64,000 nucleotides of DNA from Caldilineaceae bacterium (GCA_022827195.1 JAJDTL010000040.1:1-64000), one strand, 5' to 3'; counted from the first letter of the stretch, positions 7,985 to 16,805 are shown. Numbers and translations: made by a program. The notes: generated by a model not told the origin, from the sequence alone.

Positions 7985-9514
7985 ATGACTATGCTAGACA
8001 ATGGTGCAGCCAGGGTGCGCTTTGCGCCCAGCCCGACCGGGCATCTGCACCTTGGGGGACTGCGGACGGCGCTCTTCGACTGGCTCTGGGCGCGAAAGAC
8101 CGGCGGCAAGTTCATCCTGCGAATTGAAGACACGGATCGAAAGCGTTACGAACCGGAAAGCGTCGCAAGTCTGATGCGGGGACTGGCTTGGCTGGGGCTG
8201 AATTGGGACGAGGGCCCCGATGTTGGTGGGCCTCACGCGCCTTATGTCCAATCGGAAAGGCAGAAGGTATACAAGGACCACGCACAGGATCTTATCGATC
8301 GCGGACGGGCCTACCGCTGCTACTGCTCCCCCGAGCGTCTTGAGACGATGCGGCAGGAACAGCGGCGCCAACGCATTCGGACCGGGTACGACCGGCGATG
8401 CCGCGATCTTAGCGCCGACGAAAAGGCCGCGAGAGAGGCCGAAGGTCAGCCGTGGGTCGTTCGCTTTGCCGTGCCCGAGGATGGCGTCACGGTCTTCACC
8501 GATCTCTTGCGCGGGGAGGTTCAGGTAGACAACCGACAGCTGCAGGATGAGGTCATCCTCAAGGCTGATGGGCTTCCGACCTACCACCTGGCAGCGATGG
8601 TGGACGATCACCTGATGCAGATCACCCACGTCTTGCGGGGCGAGGAATGGTTGGCAACCGCGCCACTTCACAGGTTGATCGTGGACGCATTCGGTTGGGA
8701 CATGCCTGTGCTCGTACATCTTCCCGTCATTCTGGACCCCAGCGGCAAGGGCAAGATGAGCAAGCGCAAGAAGACGGTGGCAGGCAAGGAGTACCTGGCC
8801 CTCGTGCATGAGTTCCAGGATGCCGGTTACCTGCCCGACGCAATGTTCAATTTTCTGACGAACGTAGGTTGGAACTACGATCCGGTTGAGGAAGTGTTTA
8901 GCCGCGAGGAAGCGATCGAACGATTCCAGCTGGAAGAGATCAACCCGTCGGCAGCGGCTCTGCCCTATGAGAAACTGGACTGGCTCAACAGTTTGTACAT
9001 CCGCGCGCTGAAGCCGGAGGCACTAAAGTCGGCGCTGATTCCATTCCTCAGCCGGCAGCTGGCTCTGCCTGAAGCCGAACTGGCGGGCGATCTCAGGTTG
9101 GACATTTTGGTGCCTGTCATCCAGGAGCGAATCAAACGCCTCGATGAAGCCGCGGACTGGCTCGATTGGGCTTTTCAAGACGCCGAGGAGATCGACTATA
9201 ACGAGCCCAAACTCCTGATTGGGCGCAAAATGGATGCTGGCGGAAGCATCGAGATGTTGCAGGCTGGCGCCTCGCTGCTGAAGTCAGTTGAGCCGTTCGC
9301 GGCAGAGCCCATCCAGCGAGCATTTCGAGAGAGGGCCGATGAGCTGGAGGTGAAGGCGGGCAGTTTCTTTGGACCGATTCGCGGGGCGATCAGTGGAAAG
9401 AAGGTGTCGCCGCCTCTATTCGAAAGTATCGAAGCGCTCGGTAGAGAGGAGACGCTTCGCCGCATCGGGCGGGCGAAGCTGGCACTGGAAAGACTAGAGG
9501 CGGAGGAAGGATAG
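7985..9514 (+). CDS. gltX: Glutamyl-tRNA synthetase
   Basis: The enzyme charges tRNA-Glu (and in many bacteria tRNA-Gln) with glutamate using ATP. The 509-aa protein has the class I signature RFAPSPTGHLHLGGLRTAL at residues 12-30 (HIGH equivalent HLHL), the zinc-type or insertion region around residues 100-150, GEEWLATAPLH near residue 220 and KMSKRK at about residue 257 (KMSKS equivalent). The C-terminal helical anticodon-binding domain is complete. I chose the ATG at 7985; another ATG at 7991 is possible and an upstream in-frame start at 7919 is less likely. A tRNA-Gln gene lies 135 bases downstream. Confidence 0.97.
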   Translation: MTMLDNGAARVRFAPSPTGHLHLGGLRTALFDWLWARKTGGKFILRIEDTDRKRYEPESVASLMRGLAWLGLNWDEGPDVGGPHAPYVQSERQKVYKDHAQDLIDRGRAYRCYCSPERLETMRQEQRRQRIRTGYDRRCRDLSADEKAAREAEGQPWVVRFAVPEDGVTVFTDLLRGEVQVDNRQLQDEVILKADGLPTYHLAAMVDDHLMQITHVLRGEEWLATAPLHRLIVDAFGWDMPVLVHLPVILDPSGKGKMSKRKKTVAGKEYLALVHEFQDAGYLPDAMFNFLTNVGWNYDPVEEVFSREEAIERFQLEEINPSAAALPYEKLDWLNSLYIRALKPEALKSALIPFLSRQLALPEAELAGDLRLDILVPVIQERIKRLDEAADWLDWAFQDAEEIDYNEPKLLIGRKMDAGGSIEMLQAGASLLKSVEPFAAEPIQRAFRERADELEVKAGSFFGPIRGAISGKKVSPPLFESIEALGREETLRRIGRAKLALERLEAEEG

Positions 9515-9649
9515 AAAAGGGTCAGTTGGGCAATAAAGGCCGCCTAACCAAACAAGAAGGCGCGCTGGCTCCGCATGTCGTTTTGCTCGAGCTGATTCTT
9601 GGCTTCACTCGTCGCCTATGCTAGGATTGGGCTTGGCTGAGCTTGCCAA

Positions 9650-9721
9650 TGGGGGATAGTTTAATCGGCAAAACACCTGACTCTGGATCAGGCGTTCGGG
9701 GTTCGAATCCCTGTCCCCCAG
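9650..9721 (+). tRNA. tRNA-Gln (anticodon CTG)
   Basis: The 72-base cloverleaf is complete. The acceptor stem TGGGGGA pairs with TCCCCCA, the anticodon stem CCTGA/TCAGG encloses the loop CTCTGGA with anticodon CTG, and the T-arm contains TTCGAAT. CCA is not encoded. Bases from 9676 to the 3' end are shared perfectly with the right prophage end, so the tRNA is intact only because the element supplies its 3' half. Confidence 0.95.
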
Positions 9722-9724
9722 CCT
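9676..9724 (+). repeat. Left attachment site (attL), 49-bp direct repeat
   Basis: Runs from the anticodon stem of tRNA-Gln to three bases past its 3' end and is identical to 46065-46113. This is the usual crossover zone for integrases that target the 3' half of tRNA genes. Confidence 0.93.
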
Positions 9725-9902
9725 GAGTTCATTCGCTATTCGGTTGTCAAAGTGCCGGAGCTCCAACCGTAAACGAGCGAACTCGTTCACAGTCGCATGA
9801 CCGTCGCCATGGCAGTGGCGGCGGTCGTGTACGTTAGGACAGAGTGCCAGTTTGTCGATCAGAAAGTAGCGGGTTCGGGCTCCGCCAGGCGTCCTTGCGT
9901 GG

Positions 9903-9946
9903 GGTTGAGTCTCCTAAGTCTTGGCAGAGATTTGGGGGACTCAACC
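9903..9946. repeat. Hairpin-forming inverted repeat near attL
   Basis: GGTTGAGTCTCC (9903-9914) pairs with GGGGACTCAACC (9935-9946), with one G-T pair and a 20-base loop. No T-run follows, so it is not a standard terminator. It lies in the gene-free 280 bases between attL and the first cargo gene and could be an arm-type recombination or regulatory site. Confidence 0.4.
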
Positions 9947-10004
9947 GGCGTGATACCAGCTTACAAGTGTTCTAGGAAGGAATAGACAGTTCGGCCTATT
10001 GAAT

Positions 10005-10202
10005 CTAGGGGACCTCTTCCGTGCCGACGGTCGGTAAAGGGATCATGGTTGACTTATAACCGTGCTCCCTGATTTGAAGAATGTAATAGTCCACCGCTCG
10101 CCGCACGAGTTCGGTTCGGTTCAGGCCGGTTTGGCGTTTCAAGTCTGCAAGCTGCTCGAGCTGCTGCTGAGTGAACTGAATCTGCGCAATCTTCTTCGCC
10201 AT
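10005..10202 (-). CDS. Small ribbon-helix-helix DNA-binding protein
   Basis: The 65-aa product reads as a CopG/Arc-type ribbon-helix-helix protein: a short beta strand AQIQFTQQQ, then helix EQLADLKRQTG and helix NRTELVRRAVDYYILQIRE. Such dimers bind DNA and often serve as antitoxins or repressors. The ATG at 10202 has a perfect AGGAGG five bases upstream; an in-frame extension to 10313 has no such support. No toxin gene is seen beside it. It is the only minus-strand gene in the cargo island and is divergent from the next genes, so it may control them. Confidence 0.78.
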   Translation of the reverse strand: MAKKIAQIQFTQQQLEQLADLKRQTGLNRTELVRRAVDYYILQIREHGYKSTMIPLPTVGTEEVP

Positions 10203-10420
10203 TCGGACCTCCTTTCTGATAAGGTGTCCGCGAGTTGGATCATGGACTCTATCATTGTTCGGGCGATGTGTGCAAATGCCACAATTCGCCATGCTACGCA
10301 TGCTGGTGTTCACAAGATCTGCATCGCGTTAGAAGCTAGGCAATTGGCAAGTTAGCCAGCGAAGGGATGACCCTCACTGATCCTAGACGTCTCTAGCTTC
10401 GATCCGAATGTCAAGCATCG

Positions 10421-11347
10421 TTGCTCTATGGGATAGTGCTTTGGAAAGCCACGGAGGCCGATTTGGAATTCGTTAGCCCAGTGCTCATACTGGTCATTAC
10501 CGTAGGAGCGCCAATTCTCCTGGTGTTAGCTTTGACTCTATTGGTTCGAACGTTTCCAGAAGTCCTGCGGGAAGCGCTAGCAAAGCGCATCCAACACGGT
10601 TTTGATGTCGAACTTGAAGAGACCTGGGCAATACACCAAGAAAGGCTGGCAACGGGGACCTCCTCAGTTAGTTTTCTTTCCTCTATGCAGTCGGAGCTGA
10701 GAGTGAAGACGATAGAGTCAGCGGAGAGTCTTTGGAGGGCGATGCTTTCGATAAAGAACGAGTACAGCGATATCGTCTATCTTCTAAGCATTTTTTTTCC
10801 TGACGAAATCAGTGCTTTTTTGCAAAAGGAAGAACGCGGCCCCTTGGCTAGGGTCGAGAATTTCCGTGATTTCCAATTCACTACTGACACATTTGAACGT
10901 TTTACTACTGTTTCAATTGAAGAGACGAGATTGTTTGTAGGTGACCGCCTCTGGTATCTCTTCTTCGCTTTTCGAGTTTTCCACGGGCGTCTCGGATATC
11001 TGATGCACAAGTCATTTGAGGAGAGAGAGTACTTTGACTGGAGAAAGGACGACCACATTCTAAGTCAGCTCAGGCCAGTGCTAGACGACATCGCAATTGA
11101 AGACGCAAGACAAGACCCATTTGGGGGCGTTCAGATAATCGTTTCGCATCTAGAGTCTGAATTCTTGCGAGAGGCCACACGCGTAATGTCAGGCTCCCAG
11201 GCATTGGCAGACTCGCTTTCTGACGTTCAGTCAACTCTGGCGTACGGGGCCCAAATGACAAAAGAAATTCAAGAGAACAGAATGTATGCTGAACAGGACG
11301 GCGTAAGAATCCGGAATCAGTCCCGAGTCAGGAACAATAGCAGGTAA
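10421..11347 (+). CDS. Membrane-anchored cytoplasmic protein of unknown function in the cargo island
   Basis: No family is recognised. One strong membrane segment lies near the N-terminus (VSPVLILVITVGAPILLVLALTLLV, residues about 18-43, interrupted here only for description). The remaining 260 residues are hydrophilic and mostly helical, with several aromatic patches such as RLWYLFFAFRVFHGRLGYL. The product would sit at the inner membrane with a cytoplasmic body. The TTG start at 10421 is uncertain; a GTG at 10436 is possible. The gene is AT-richer than the phage genes and lies 50 bases before the AIPR gene, so they may share a transcript. Membrane effector or sensor roles are possible but unproven. 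Confidence 0.6.
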   Translation: MLYGIVLWKATEADLEFVSPVLILVITVGAPILLVLALTLLVRTFPEVLREALAKRIQHGFDVELEETWAIHQERLATGTSSVSFLSSMQSELRVKTIESAESLWRAMLSIKNEYSDIVYLLSIFFPDEISAFLQKEERGPLARVENFRDFQFTTDTFERFTTVSIEETRLFVGDRLWYLFFAFRVFHGRLGYLMHKSFEEREYFDWRKDDHILSQLRPVLDDIAIEDARQDPFGGVQIIVSHLESEFLREATRVMSGSQALADSLSDVQSTLAYGAQMTKEIQENRMYAEQDGVRIRNQSRVRNNSR

Positions 11348-11397
11348 GATCGCGTTCCGACAGAATCTGTATCGTCATTCATTTTGGAGGTAAATTA

Positions 11398-13089
11398 GTG
11401 GACTTCTCCTACCCGAATGTCTTGAAACTTTTCGAGCAACATCTCGATCCAAAACGAGGCGAGAGCGCGTCATTCTTGCTCTGGTATCTAGAAAACTATT
11501 TTCGACTCGATCATGTGGATGCAGTTGATGCGATCTGCGACCAGCCGGGAGACAAAGGGATAGACGGAATCGTAGTAGATGATCAGTTACAGGTAATCTA
11601 CGTTTTTCAGGCTCGCCTCTATCAGAACAATTCAGGTACTGTGGGCGATAGTCCGCTTCAGACTTTCGCGGGAACACTACTGCAACTGAAGGACAAAGAG
11701 ACTATCACTCGATTGATCGAAAGCGCGGGAGATGCTGAGGTAGCCGCCCTGATACGTCGTCTTGAACTCACGGAAAAGATTTCTGAATATGAGATTGTCG
11801 GAGAATTCTTGACCAATAGAGCCATTGATTCGAATGGCACGGCCTATTTGAGTAGTGCTCCACAGATATCGTTCATAGGACCTGACAAACTTGGCTCCAC
11901 GTATATCTCAAACTTGCGAGATCAAGCCATTCAGAAGGAAACGGTGTTTGACGTGTCCCTCTTCCAGGTCACAGAGTATATTGCAGACGACAGTCACAAG
12001 GCGCTGATTGTGCCAATAAGAGCTCGTGACTTGCTGAAGCTGGACGGTATTTCTAACCAATCAATTTTCAATTTCAATGTCCGGGGACCGCTTGGTTCAA
12101 CAAACGTTAACAAAGATATTGCGGCAAGTGTTCGAGATAGCAATCTGCACAAGATGTTTCCATTGCTCCACAATGGCGTCACTATCATCGCAGGTGAAAT
12201 GGACGTCTCCGCAGAGCAGCTCAAAATAAACGACTACTTTGTCGTAAACGGCTGCCAAAGCTTGACAATGTTTGACAAGAACGAAGATGACATCACCGAC
12301 GGTCTTTATGTGCTTGCCAAATTTGTACAGGTTGATCCATTTTCTCCGTTGGCAAAGATGATTACTGAATACTCAAATAACCAGAACGGGGTTAAAGCGC
12401 GAGACTTCAAAGCGAACAGTAGCACGCAAATCAGGTTAAAAAACGAATTTCAAGGCTTGTACGCCGGTCAATACTCATATTCGGTCAAGCGCGGTGAAGA
12501 AACCGAGCCTGGAGTGACTATCACTAATGAAGATGCAGGACTGTATTTGATGGCGTTTGACTTAAAGGAGCCATGGGCAACTCACCGGAGATACCAGGTA
12601 TTTGACGACAAGCACGCTCAATTATTCGCAAGACCCAGTGTGACTGCAGATCGAATTGTCATGCTTCAAATGATAAAGGAAGAGATCGACAAGATATCTG
12701 AGGGACAAGATGAAAATACGTTGTTCTGGAAGTACAGGTTGACCCGCTATTTGATGCTGTACTTGATCAGAGAAATCCTTGAATCAGATGAGCAAGGCCT
12801 AGAGATCATTAGAACTCCCGGCAACATGACACGTATTGAGAGCGAACGTCGTCGATTTCAGGAGTGTATCAGAACGCTGCTGCGCGATTTGGTTCTCGAT
12901 CTCAATGCTGAAGTGAAAGATGAGGGAGAAAACTTTGATTACAGGGGCAAGCTTCGCGATGAAGCATGGGTAAAGGCTATTTGCAAGCAAGCATTAGTTT
13001 CTTACAATAAACTGGTTGCTCGGAGACACGTGGAATCTTTCGCTGAACAGTGGCAATCTCAAGGGAAGAATTGTTATGGCCAGAGCTAA
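11398..13089 (+). CDS. AIPR-family (abortive infection phage resistance) protein
   Basis: AIPR proteins are known from abortive-infection and restriction-like loci. The 563-aa protein has an N-terminal nuclease-like part with GIDG at residues 54-57 and FQAR at 70-73, matching a PD-(D/E)xK layout in which the usual final Lys is Arg. The AIPR core follows with LLHNGVTIIAG near residue 254 and FVVNGCQSLTMF near residue 280, close to the family's NNGI and IVNGxQT motifs. The GTG start has GGAGG eight bases upstream. It sits between a membrane protein and a proteasome-like gene. A DNA or RNA nuclease role in phage defence is inferred, and the Arg replacement makes catalytic activity uncertain. Confidence 0.82.
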   Translation: MDFSYPNVLKLFEQHLDPKRGESASFLLWYLENYFRLDHVDAVDAICDQPGDKGIDGIVVDDQLQVIYVFQARLYQNNSGTVGDSPLQTFAGTLLQLKDKETITRLIESAGDAEVAALIRRLELTEKISEYEIVGEFLTNRAIDSNGTAYLSSAPQISFIGPDKLGSTYISNLRDQAIQKETVFDVSLFQVTEYIADDSHKALIVPIRARDLLKLDGISNQSIFNFNVRGPLGSTNVNKDIAASVRDSNLHKMFPLLHNGVTIIAGEMDVSAEQLKINDYFVVNGCQSLTMFDKNEDDITDGLYVLAKFVQVDPFSPLAKMITEYSNNQNGVKARDFKANSSTQIRLKNEFQGLYAGQYSYSVKRGEETEPGVTITNEDAGLYLMAFDLKEPWATHRRYQVFDDKHAQLFARPSVTADRIVMLQMIKEEIDKISEGQDENTLFWKYRLTRYLMLYLIREILESDEQGLEIIRTPGNMTRIESERRRFQECIRTLLRDLVLDLNAEVKDEGENFDYRGKLRDEAWVKAICKQALVSYNKLVARRHVESFAEQWQSQGKNCYGQS

Positions 13090-13236
13090 CGTGACCGTTC
13101 TTCCTCGCCAACCCAGGATTGGTATGGATCGACCTGGCCCCAACCTGCCACGCGACTCACGACTAACGCACCATTCTGATCATAGCCAACTCGGCCTTCA
13201 ATTCAATCACATTTTGAATTAAGGGAGACTTTGCAA

Positions 13237-14058
13237 TTGTCACTAGGTATCGCCTTTAAGGGTGCCGAAGGTATAGTTCTCGCGGCAGATAGCCGTGTTA
13301 CTCTGACGGCCACAAATGACGAACACTCTTCCCAGGAGGTTTTGCAGGGGTACTACGACAACGCGGTAAAATTGCTAAAAGTCAATGGGCAAGAATTTGT
13401 CGGGGCAGTGACCTATGGGGCCGGGGCCATAGGCCAGAAGAGCCCTAGAACTCCCCACAGTTATCTCCCAGAGTTTGAAGCCCACTTATCGAAGGGGAAG
13501 CGCAGGCGAATTCCTGTGAAAGAGTTTGCGGTCGAGCTTAGTGGCTTCTTTGCGAAGCAATGGCGCGATTCCCGAATGCCTGAAAACCATCCCCCTATGG
13601 AATTCTTAGTGGGTGGTTTTGATCGTGGTGAACCGTATGGGAGAGTATTGGGATTTGCAATTCCGAATAAGAGCACACCAAGCGAGATTCATCCGGGACC
13701 AGATCAGTTTGGGATGGTTTGGGGCGGGCAAAAGCAATTCGCCGATCGTTTAGTCGCGGGATACGATGAGCAACTTCTCAACGTCGTTCAAGAGGCTCTT
13801 GAATTGTCTGATGAGAAGAGAATCTATTTGGATAAACAGCTTAGAGAGCGCTTGCAAGCTGCGATTCCCTTCCCATTCCTGCCGCTTCAGGATTCAGTTG
13901 ATCTTTCGATTCTTCTGATTCGTACAACTATAACAATCCAAAACTGGGTAGTGGGAGTTCGTGGAGTCGGTGGTCCTATAGACGTTGCCACGATCACGCG
14001 CACGGGCGGCTTTCAGCCGGTTCAGCTAAAGTCCATTTCAGGAGACAGGCTGAAGTAG
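13237..14058 (+). CDS. Proteasome-like Ntn-hydrolase with Ser at the catalytic N-terminus
   Basis: The sequence LGIAFKGAEGIVLAADSRVT matches the start of 20S proteasome beta subunits. Counting back from the conserved Asp17 (AADSR), position 1 is Ser, directly after the start codon when translation begins at TTG 13237. GGGAG lies nine bases upstream of this TTG, whereas the TTG at 13231 is too close. Removal of Met before Ser by methionine aminopeptidase would expose Ser1 as the nucleophile without a propeptide. A Lys33 equivalent is likely in NAVKLLKV (about residue 45). FLVGGFD and GFAIPN resemble the second half of the fold. The 273-aa length is within the family's range. No partner ATPase of the ClpX or Mpa type is adjacent. 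Confidence 0.78.
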   Translation: MSLGIAFKGAEGIVLAADSRVTLTATNDEHSSQEVLQGYYDNAVKLLKVNGQEFVGAVTYGAGAIGQKSPRTPHSYLPEFEAHLSKGKRRRIPVKEFAVELSGFFAKQWRDSRMPENHPPMEFLVGGFDRGEPYGRVLGFAIPNKSTPSEIHPGPDQFGMVWGGQKQFADRLVAGYDEQLLNVVQEALELSDEKRIYLDKQLRERLQAAIPFPFLPLQDSVDLSILLIRTTITIQNWVVGVRGVGGPIDVATITRTGGFQPVQLKSISGDRLK

Positions 14059-14243
14059 CATGATTCCTAGTTACAGTCGGGGGACAGCCACAATCTCGGG
14101 AATCCTTAGAAATCGCTCTTTGAAGTAGAACTTGAATTGGAAGCGACTTCATCGTACTGCTTCCTTCTGTCGTCTTATTGTGTGCTCAGTGGCAGTCGGG
14201 CAGGAGCCAGGCGCCACGAGTAGGCGTTATGGAATAGAAAGAA

Positions 14244-15380
14244 ATGTACACTTCATTCAGCATCAAGAACTTTCGTTGTATCAAAGAGTTGACTATTAAT
14301 CCTCTGGCAAGAGTCAACTTAATTGTCGGAAAGAACAACATGGGCAAGACAGCGTTTTTGGAAGCGTTGTGGGTTCACACAGGTCCTAACCTCCCTGACC
14401 TCGGAAGTCGTCTCGCCGGTTTTCGGGGAGTCCCCGGTCAGGATCCGGGGCGGTTCTTGCATGATCTTTTCTACGATTTTGATTCTACACAGACTATTAC
14501 TTTATCGGCGAGAGGAGTTGGTGGAGTTGGCAGAGGCGTTCTCAATCTAAGCTTGCAGAATAGAGACGACGTTGTAGTGAATACAGTATCTGCACTAGGC
14601 ACTCCTTCCGACCCGCCTCGGGGCTCCCAAGAATCCGATGTTTCTGCCGTTTCAGATTCCGCTATAGTCCTGGATTACACTGACGGTGGAGGGCGCAAAT
14701 ATGTCTCGTCTGGCTGGTGGGTAAGGGCAGAGGGACAGGCGATCCCAGTTGGCGCGAACGCTACGATGACTCTTTCGAATGAAGGAATGGCAGCAAAGGT
14801 GGCAAAGATGCCAAATCGCCCGTCAAGTGTCATTCTCACCGCCCGCCAACGTTCCCTTCTTGAAGAGGATGTAGCCAGATTTGGAAGGGTAGAACTAGAT
14901 GGGTATGCCGGCCAATTGACAGCCTGTCTAAGGCACGTCGATGATCGGATTAAGCGATTATTGACGATTTCTTCTCCGCCTACCGCTATGATATACGTTG
15001 ATGTTGGGCTAAATCGTCCGATCCCAATTGGATTTTTGGGTGATGGATTGGGCAGATTTCTGTCAATTGCTCTTGCCTTCTACGAGGCACGAGGGGGAAT
15101 GATCTTCATTGACGAAGTAGAGAACGGTCTTCACCACTCCGTTCTGGAGAATGTGTGGAAGGACTTGAGTCGGCTTTCAAGAGAGTTCGATGTGCAGGTC
15201 TTTGCGACCACTCATAGTAATGAGTGCTTGGTCGCAGCTCGCGACGCATTTGCTTCCATGAAAGATAAGGACTTCTTGATTCATCGTCTTGGGTTGCAGG
15301 CAGGTGAGATTTCTGCGACAACCTATTCCTTTTCGGAACTTGACTTTACCTTGGACTACGGGGCGGAAATGCGGGGATGA
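14244..15380 (+). CDS. OLD-like AAA ATPase (ABC/SMC-type head)
   Basis: The 378-aa protein starts with SFSIKNFRCIKELTINPLA, the typical first strands of OLD/RecF-like ATPases. It has Walker A GKNNMGKT at residues 29-36, Walker B FIDEVENGLHH near residue 290 and the ATTHSNEC switch segment near residue 322. There is no C-terminal TOPRIM domain, but the next gene encodes one and overlaps by four bases (ATGA), so the pair resembles an OLD nuclease split into two chains. Such ATPase/TOPRIM pairs are known in anti-phage systems (Gabija, PARIS, OLD). The specific system cannot be named from this sequence. Confidence 0.87.
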   Translation: MYTSFSIKNFRCIKELTINPLARVNLIVGKNNMGKTAFLEALWVHTGPNLPDLGSRLAGFRGVPGQDPGRFLHDLFYDFDSTQTITLSARGVGGVGRGVLNLSLQNRDDVVVNTVSALGTPSDPPRGSQESDVSAVSDSAIVLDYTDGGGRKYVSSGWWVRAEGQAIPVGANATMTLSNEGMAAKVAKMPNRPSSVILTARQRSLLEEDVARFGRVELDGYAGQLTACLRHVDDRIKRLLTISSPPTAMIYVDVGLNRPIPIGFLGDGLGRFLSIALAFYEARGGMIFIDEVENGLHHSVLENVWKDLSRLSREFDVQVFATTHSNECLVAARDAFASMKDKDFLIHRLGLQAGEISATTYSFSELDFTLDYGAEMRG

Positions 15381-16015
15381 CTAACAGGAAATCATTACAT
15401 TTCAAAGATGTGACAAACGAAACACTGCTACTGGTAGAGGGCATTGATGATGCTCTATTTTTCAAGGCCTTTTTGGGCCACTTGGGGCGGACCAACATTC
15501 AAGTTGCATACGTAGGCAGCTGGGACCGATTTCGGCCCGTCCTCGTGATGCTTCGGAAAGCACCTAACTTTGCGCTGTTGCGGCGGCTAGGCATCGTTCG
15601 GGACGCTGATCGCAGCGCCCCGTCCACTTTGGAGAGTCTGAGCCATGCCCTAACTGACGCACAGTTGCCTTCGCCGGTTCGTCCTTGGAAAGTGTTTGAT
15701 GATGGAAGTCTGGCTGTTTCTCTTGCTATATTGCCCGACGGTTCATCGCCAGGAAACCTCGAGAACCTATGTCTTCGTTCAATCGGGATGAGGCCAGAAA
15801 GCGCCTGTATAGATCAATACATCGAGTGTCGGGAAAACGCAGGTGCGCAGATCGCCGATAATAGAATGGCAAAGTCGAAGGTATACACTTATCTGGCCGT
15901 CGGCAAAGATGGTAAAAAACCAGGCCTGCGGATTGGGGAAGCTGCTGAAGCTGGTGTATGGAACTGGGATGATTCTGAGTTTCGCCATTTAAGTGACTTC
16001 TTGAGGAAACTGTAG
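15377..16015 (+). CDS. TOPRIM-type protein (DUF3226-like), partner of the ATPase
   Basis: The 212-aa protein has LLLVEGIDDALFFKAFL, with Glu21 as the TOPRIM acid, and RDADR near residue 75 giving the DxD pair. These residues coordinate Mg in nucleases and topoisomerases. The overall layout fits DUF3226. Its start overlaps the stop of the ATPase gene (ATGA), which predicts equal synthesis and a complex. By analogy with OLD and PARIS it would be the nuclease or effector subunit. Activity and target are inferred. Confidence 0.75.
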   Translation: MTNRKSLHFKDVTNETLLLVEGIDDALFFKAFLGHLGRTNIQVAYVGSWDRFRPVLVMLRKAPNFALLRRLGIVRDADRSAPSTLESLSHALTDAQLPSPVRPWKVFDDGSLAVSLAILPDGSSPGNLENLCLRSIGMRPESACIDQYIECRENAGAQIADNRMAKSKVYTYLAVGKDGKKPGLRIGEAAEAGVWNWDDSEFRHLSDFLRKL

Positions 16016-16343
16016 TTCTTGCCGTCCCGCAATCCTTTGGTTCGCTTGCCCCACAAACCGTCGAACTTGCAATCTTCCTTTCCGCCACTGCCAGTGCCAC
16101 GAATTGTAGTCCCTTAGACCTAGAATTACGACTGGTTTCGGCCAAGAAAATCCGGCGGCTCCCGCCGGCGTCTGCCCAAGCGGGCCCAGATAGTATAGCG
16201 GCCAGCCGAAGGATCATCGCGGGGATCCGTAAGAACGATCGGCGAAAGTATTTTCTCTTCTTCCTGAATATTTTGAATATTGTTTGTGCGCGCGCGGTAC
16301 CCCCGCCGGTTCCGGGACGCCACCTGCCAGCTTTTGAAGGGGG
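16016..16343. other. Gene-free stretch between cargo island and phage tail genes
   Basis: No gene is supported. It holds an AT-rich block near 16250-16285 with a direct repeat GAATATT. This is the junction where plus-strand cargo meets minus-strand phage genes. Confidence 0.5.
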
Positions 16344-16679
16344 TTATGCCTTGGCAGAGCGCTCTGCAGCTGTCTTGACAGCGTGACAGCCGGCGCACAG
16401 CGGCTGCAGATTGTCGATGCTGTGAGTTCCCAAAGGAAGAGGCACTATGTGGTCCACCAGCACGGCAGCAGTCAGCCGTCCGCGCTCGGCACAGTGCCGG
16501 CACAGCGGCTCAGCTGCCAGCACGGCGTTGCGGATGCGCTGCCAACGCTTGTCGTAACCGCGCTTGTGGGCGGGCAGGCGATCGTCAGGCAGGCGAATGC
16601 GCCGGTTCTCTCCACAACAGGAGCAGCTGCCGTTGCGGACCACGCCGGGACAGGACTTGTCAGGACAGGCTCGATTCAT
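16344..16679 (-). CDS. Phage HNH endonuclease
   Basis: The 111-aa protein has an N-terminal zinc ribbon (two CxxC-type pairs within the first 25 residues) and the HNH motif LVDHIVPLPLG, then DNLQPLCAGCHAVKT, giving His, Asn and His plus zinc cysteines. HNH proteins of this type assist terminase in DNA packaging in many HK97-like phages and normally lie near terS. Here the gene is at the far left end of the late genes. If the excised genome circularises, cargo and early genes would still separate it from terS. Confidence 0.87.
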   Translation of the reverse strand: MNRACPDKSCPGVVRNGSCSCCGENRRIRLPDDRLPAHKRGYDKRWQRIRNAVLAAEPLCRHCAERGRLTAAVLVDHIVPLPLGTHSIDNLQPLCAGCHAVKTAAERSAKA

Positions 16680-16805
16680 GGCATTGCATCACAGTAACGC
16701 GCCTGCTCCCTGCCCGGCGCGGCTTGGCCGGCTTGCCGCCTCGCTTCGAGGGACTGGCCCAAGGGGCTGGCGCCCATTTGACTGCTACCCCCTCCCCCCC
16801 CTTTT

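Noticed and set aside
15726..16503. Minus-strand frames around the cargo and tail junction
   Set aside because: They overlap the TOPRIM and HNH genes and have no recognisable sequence or ribosome site.
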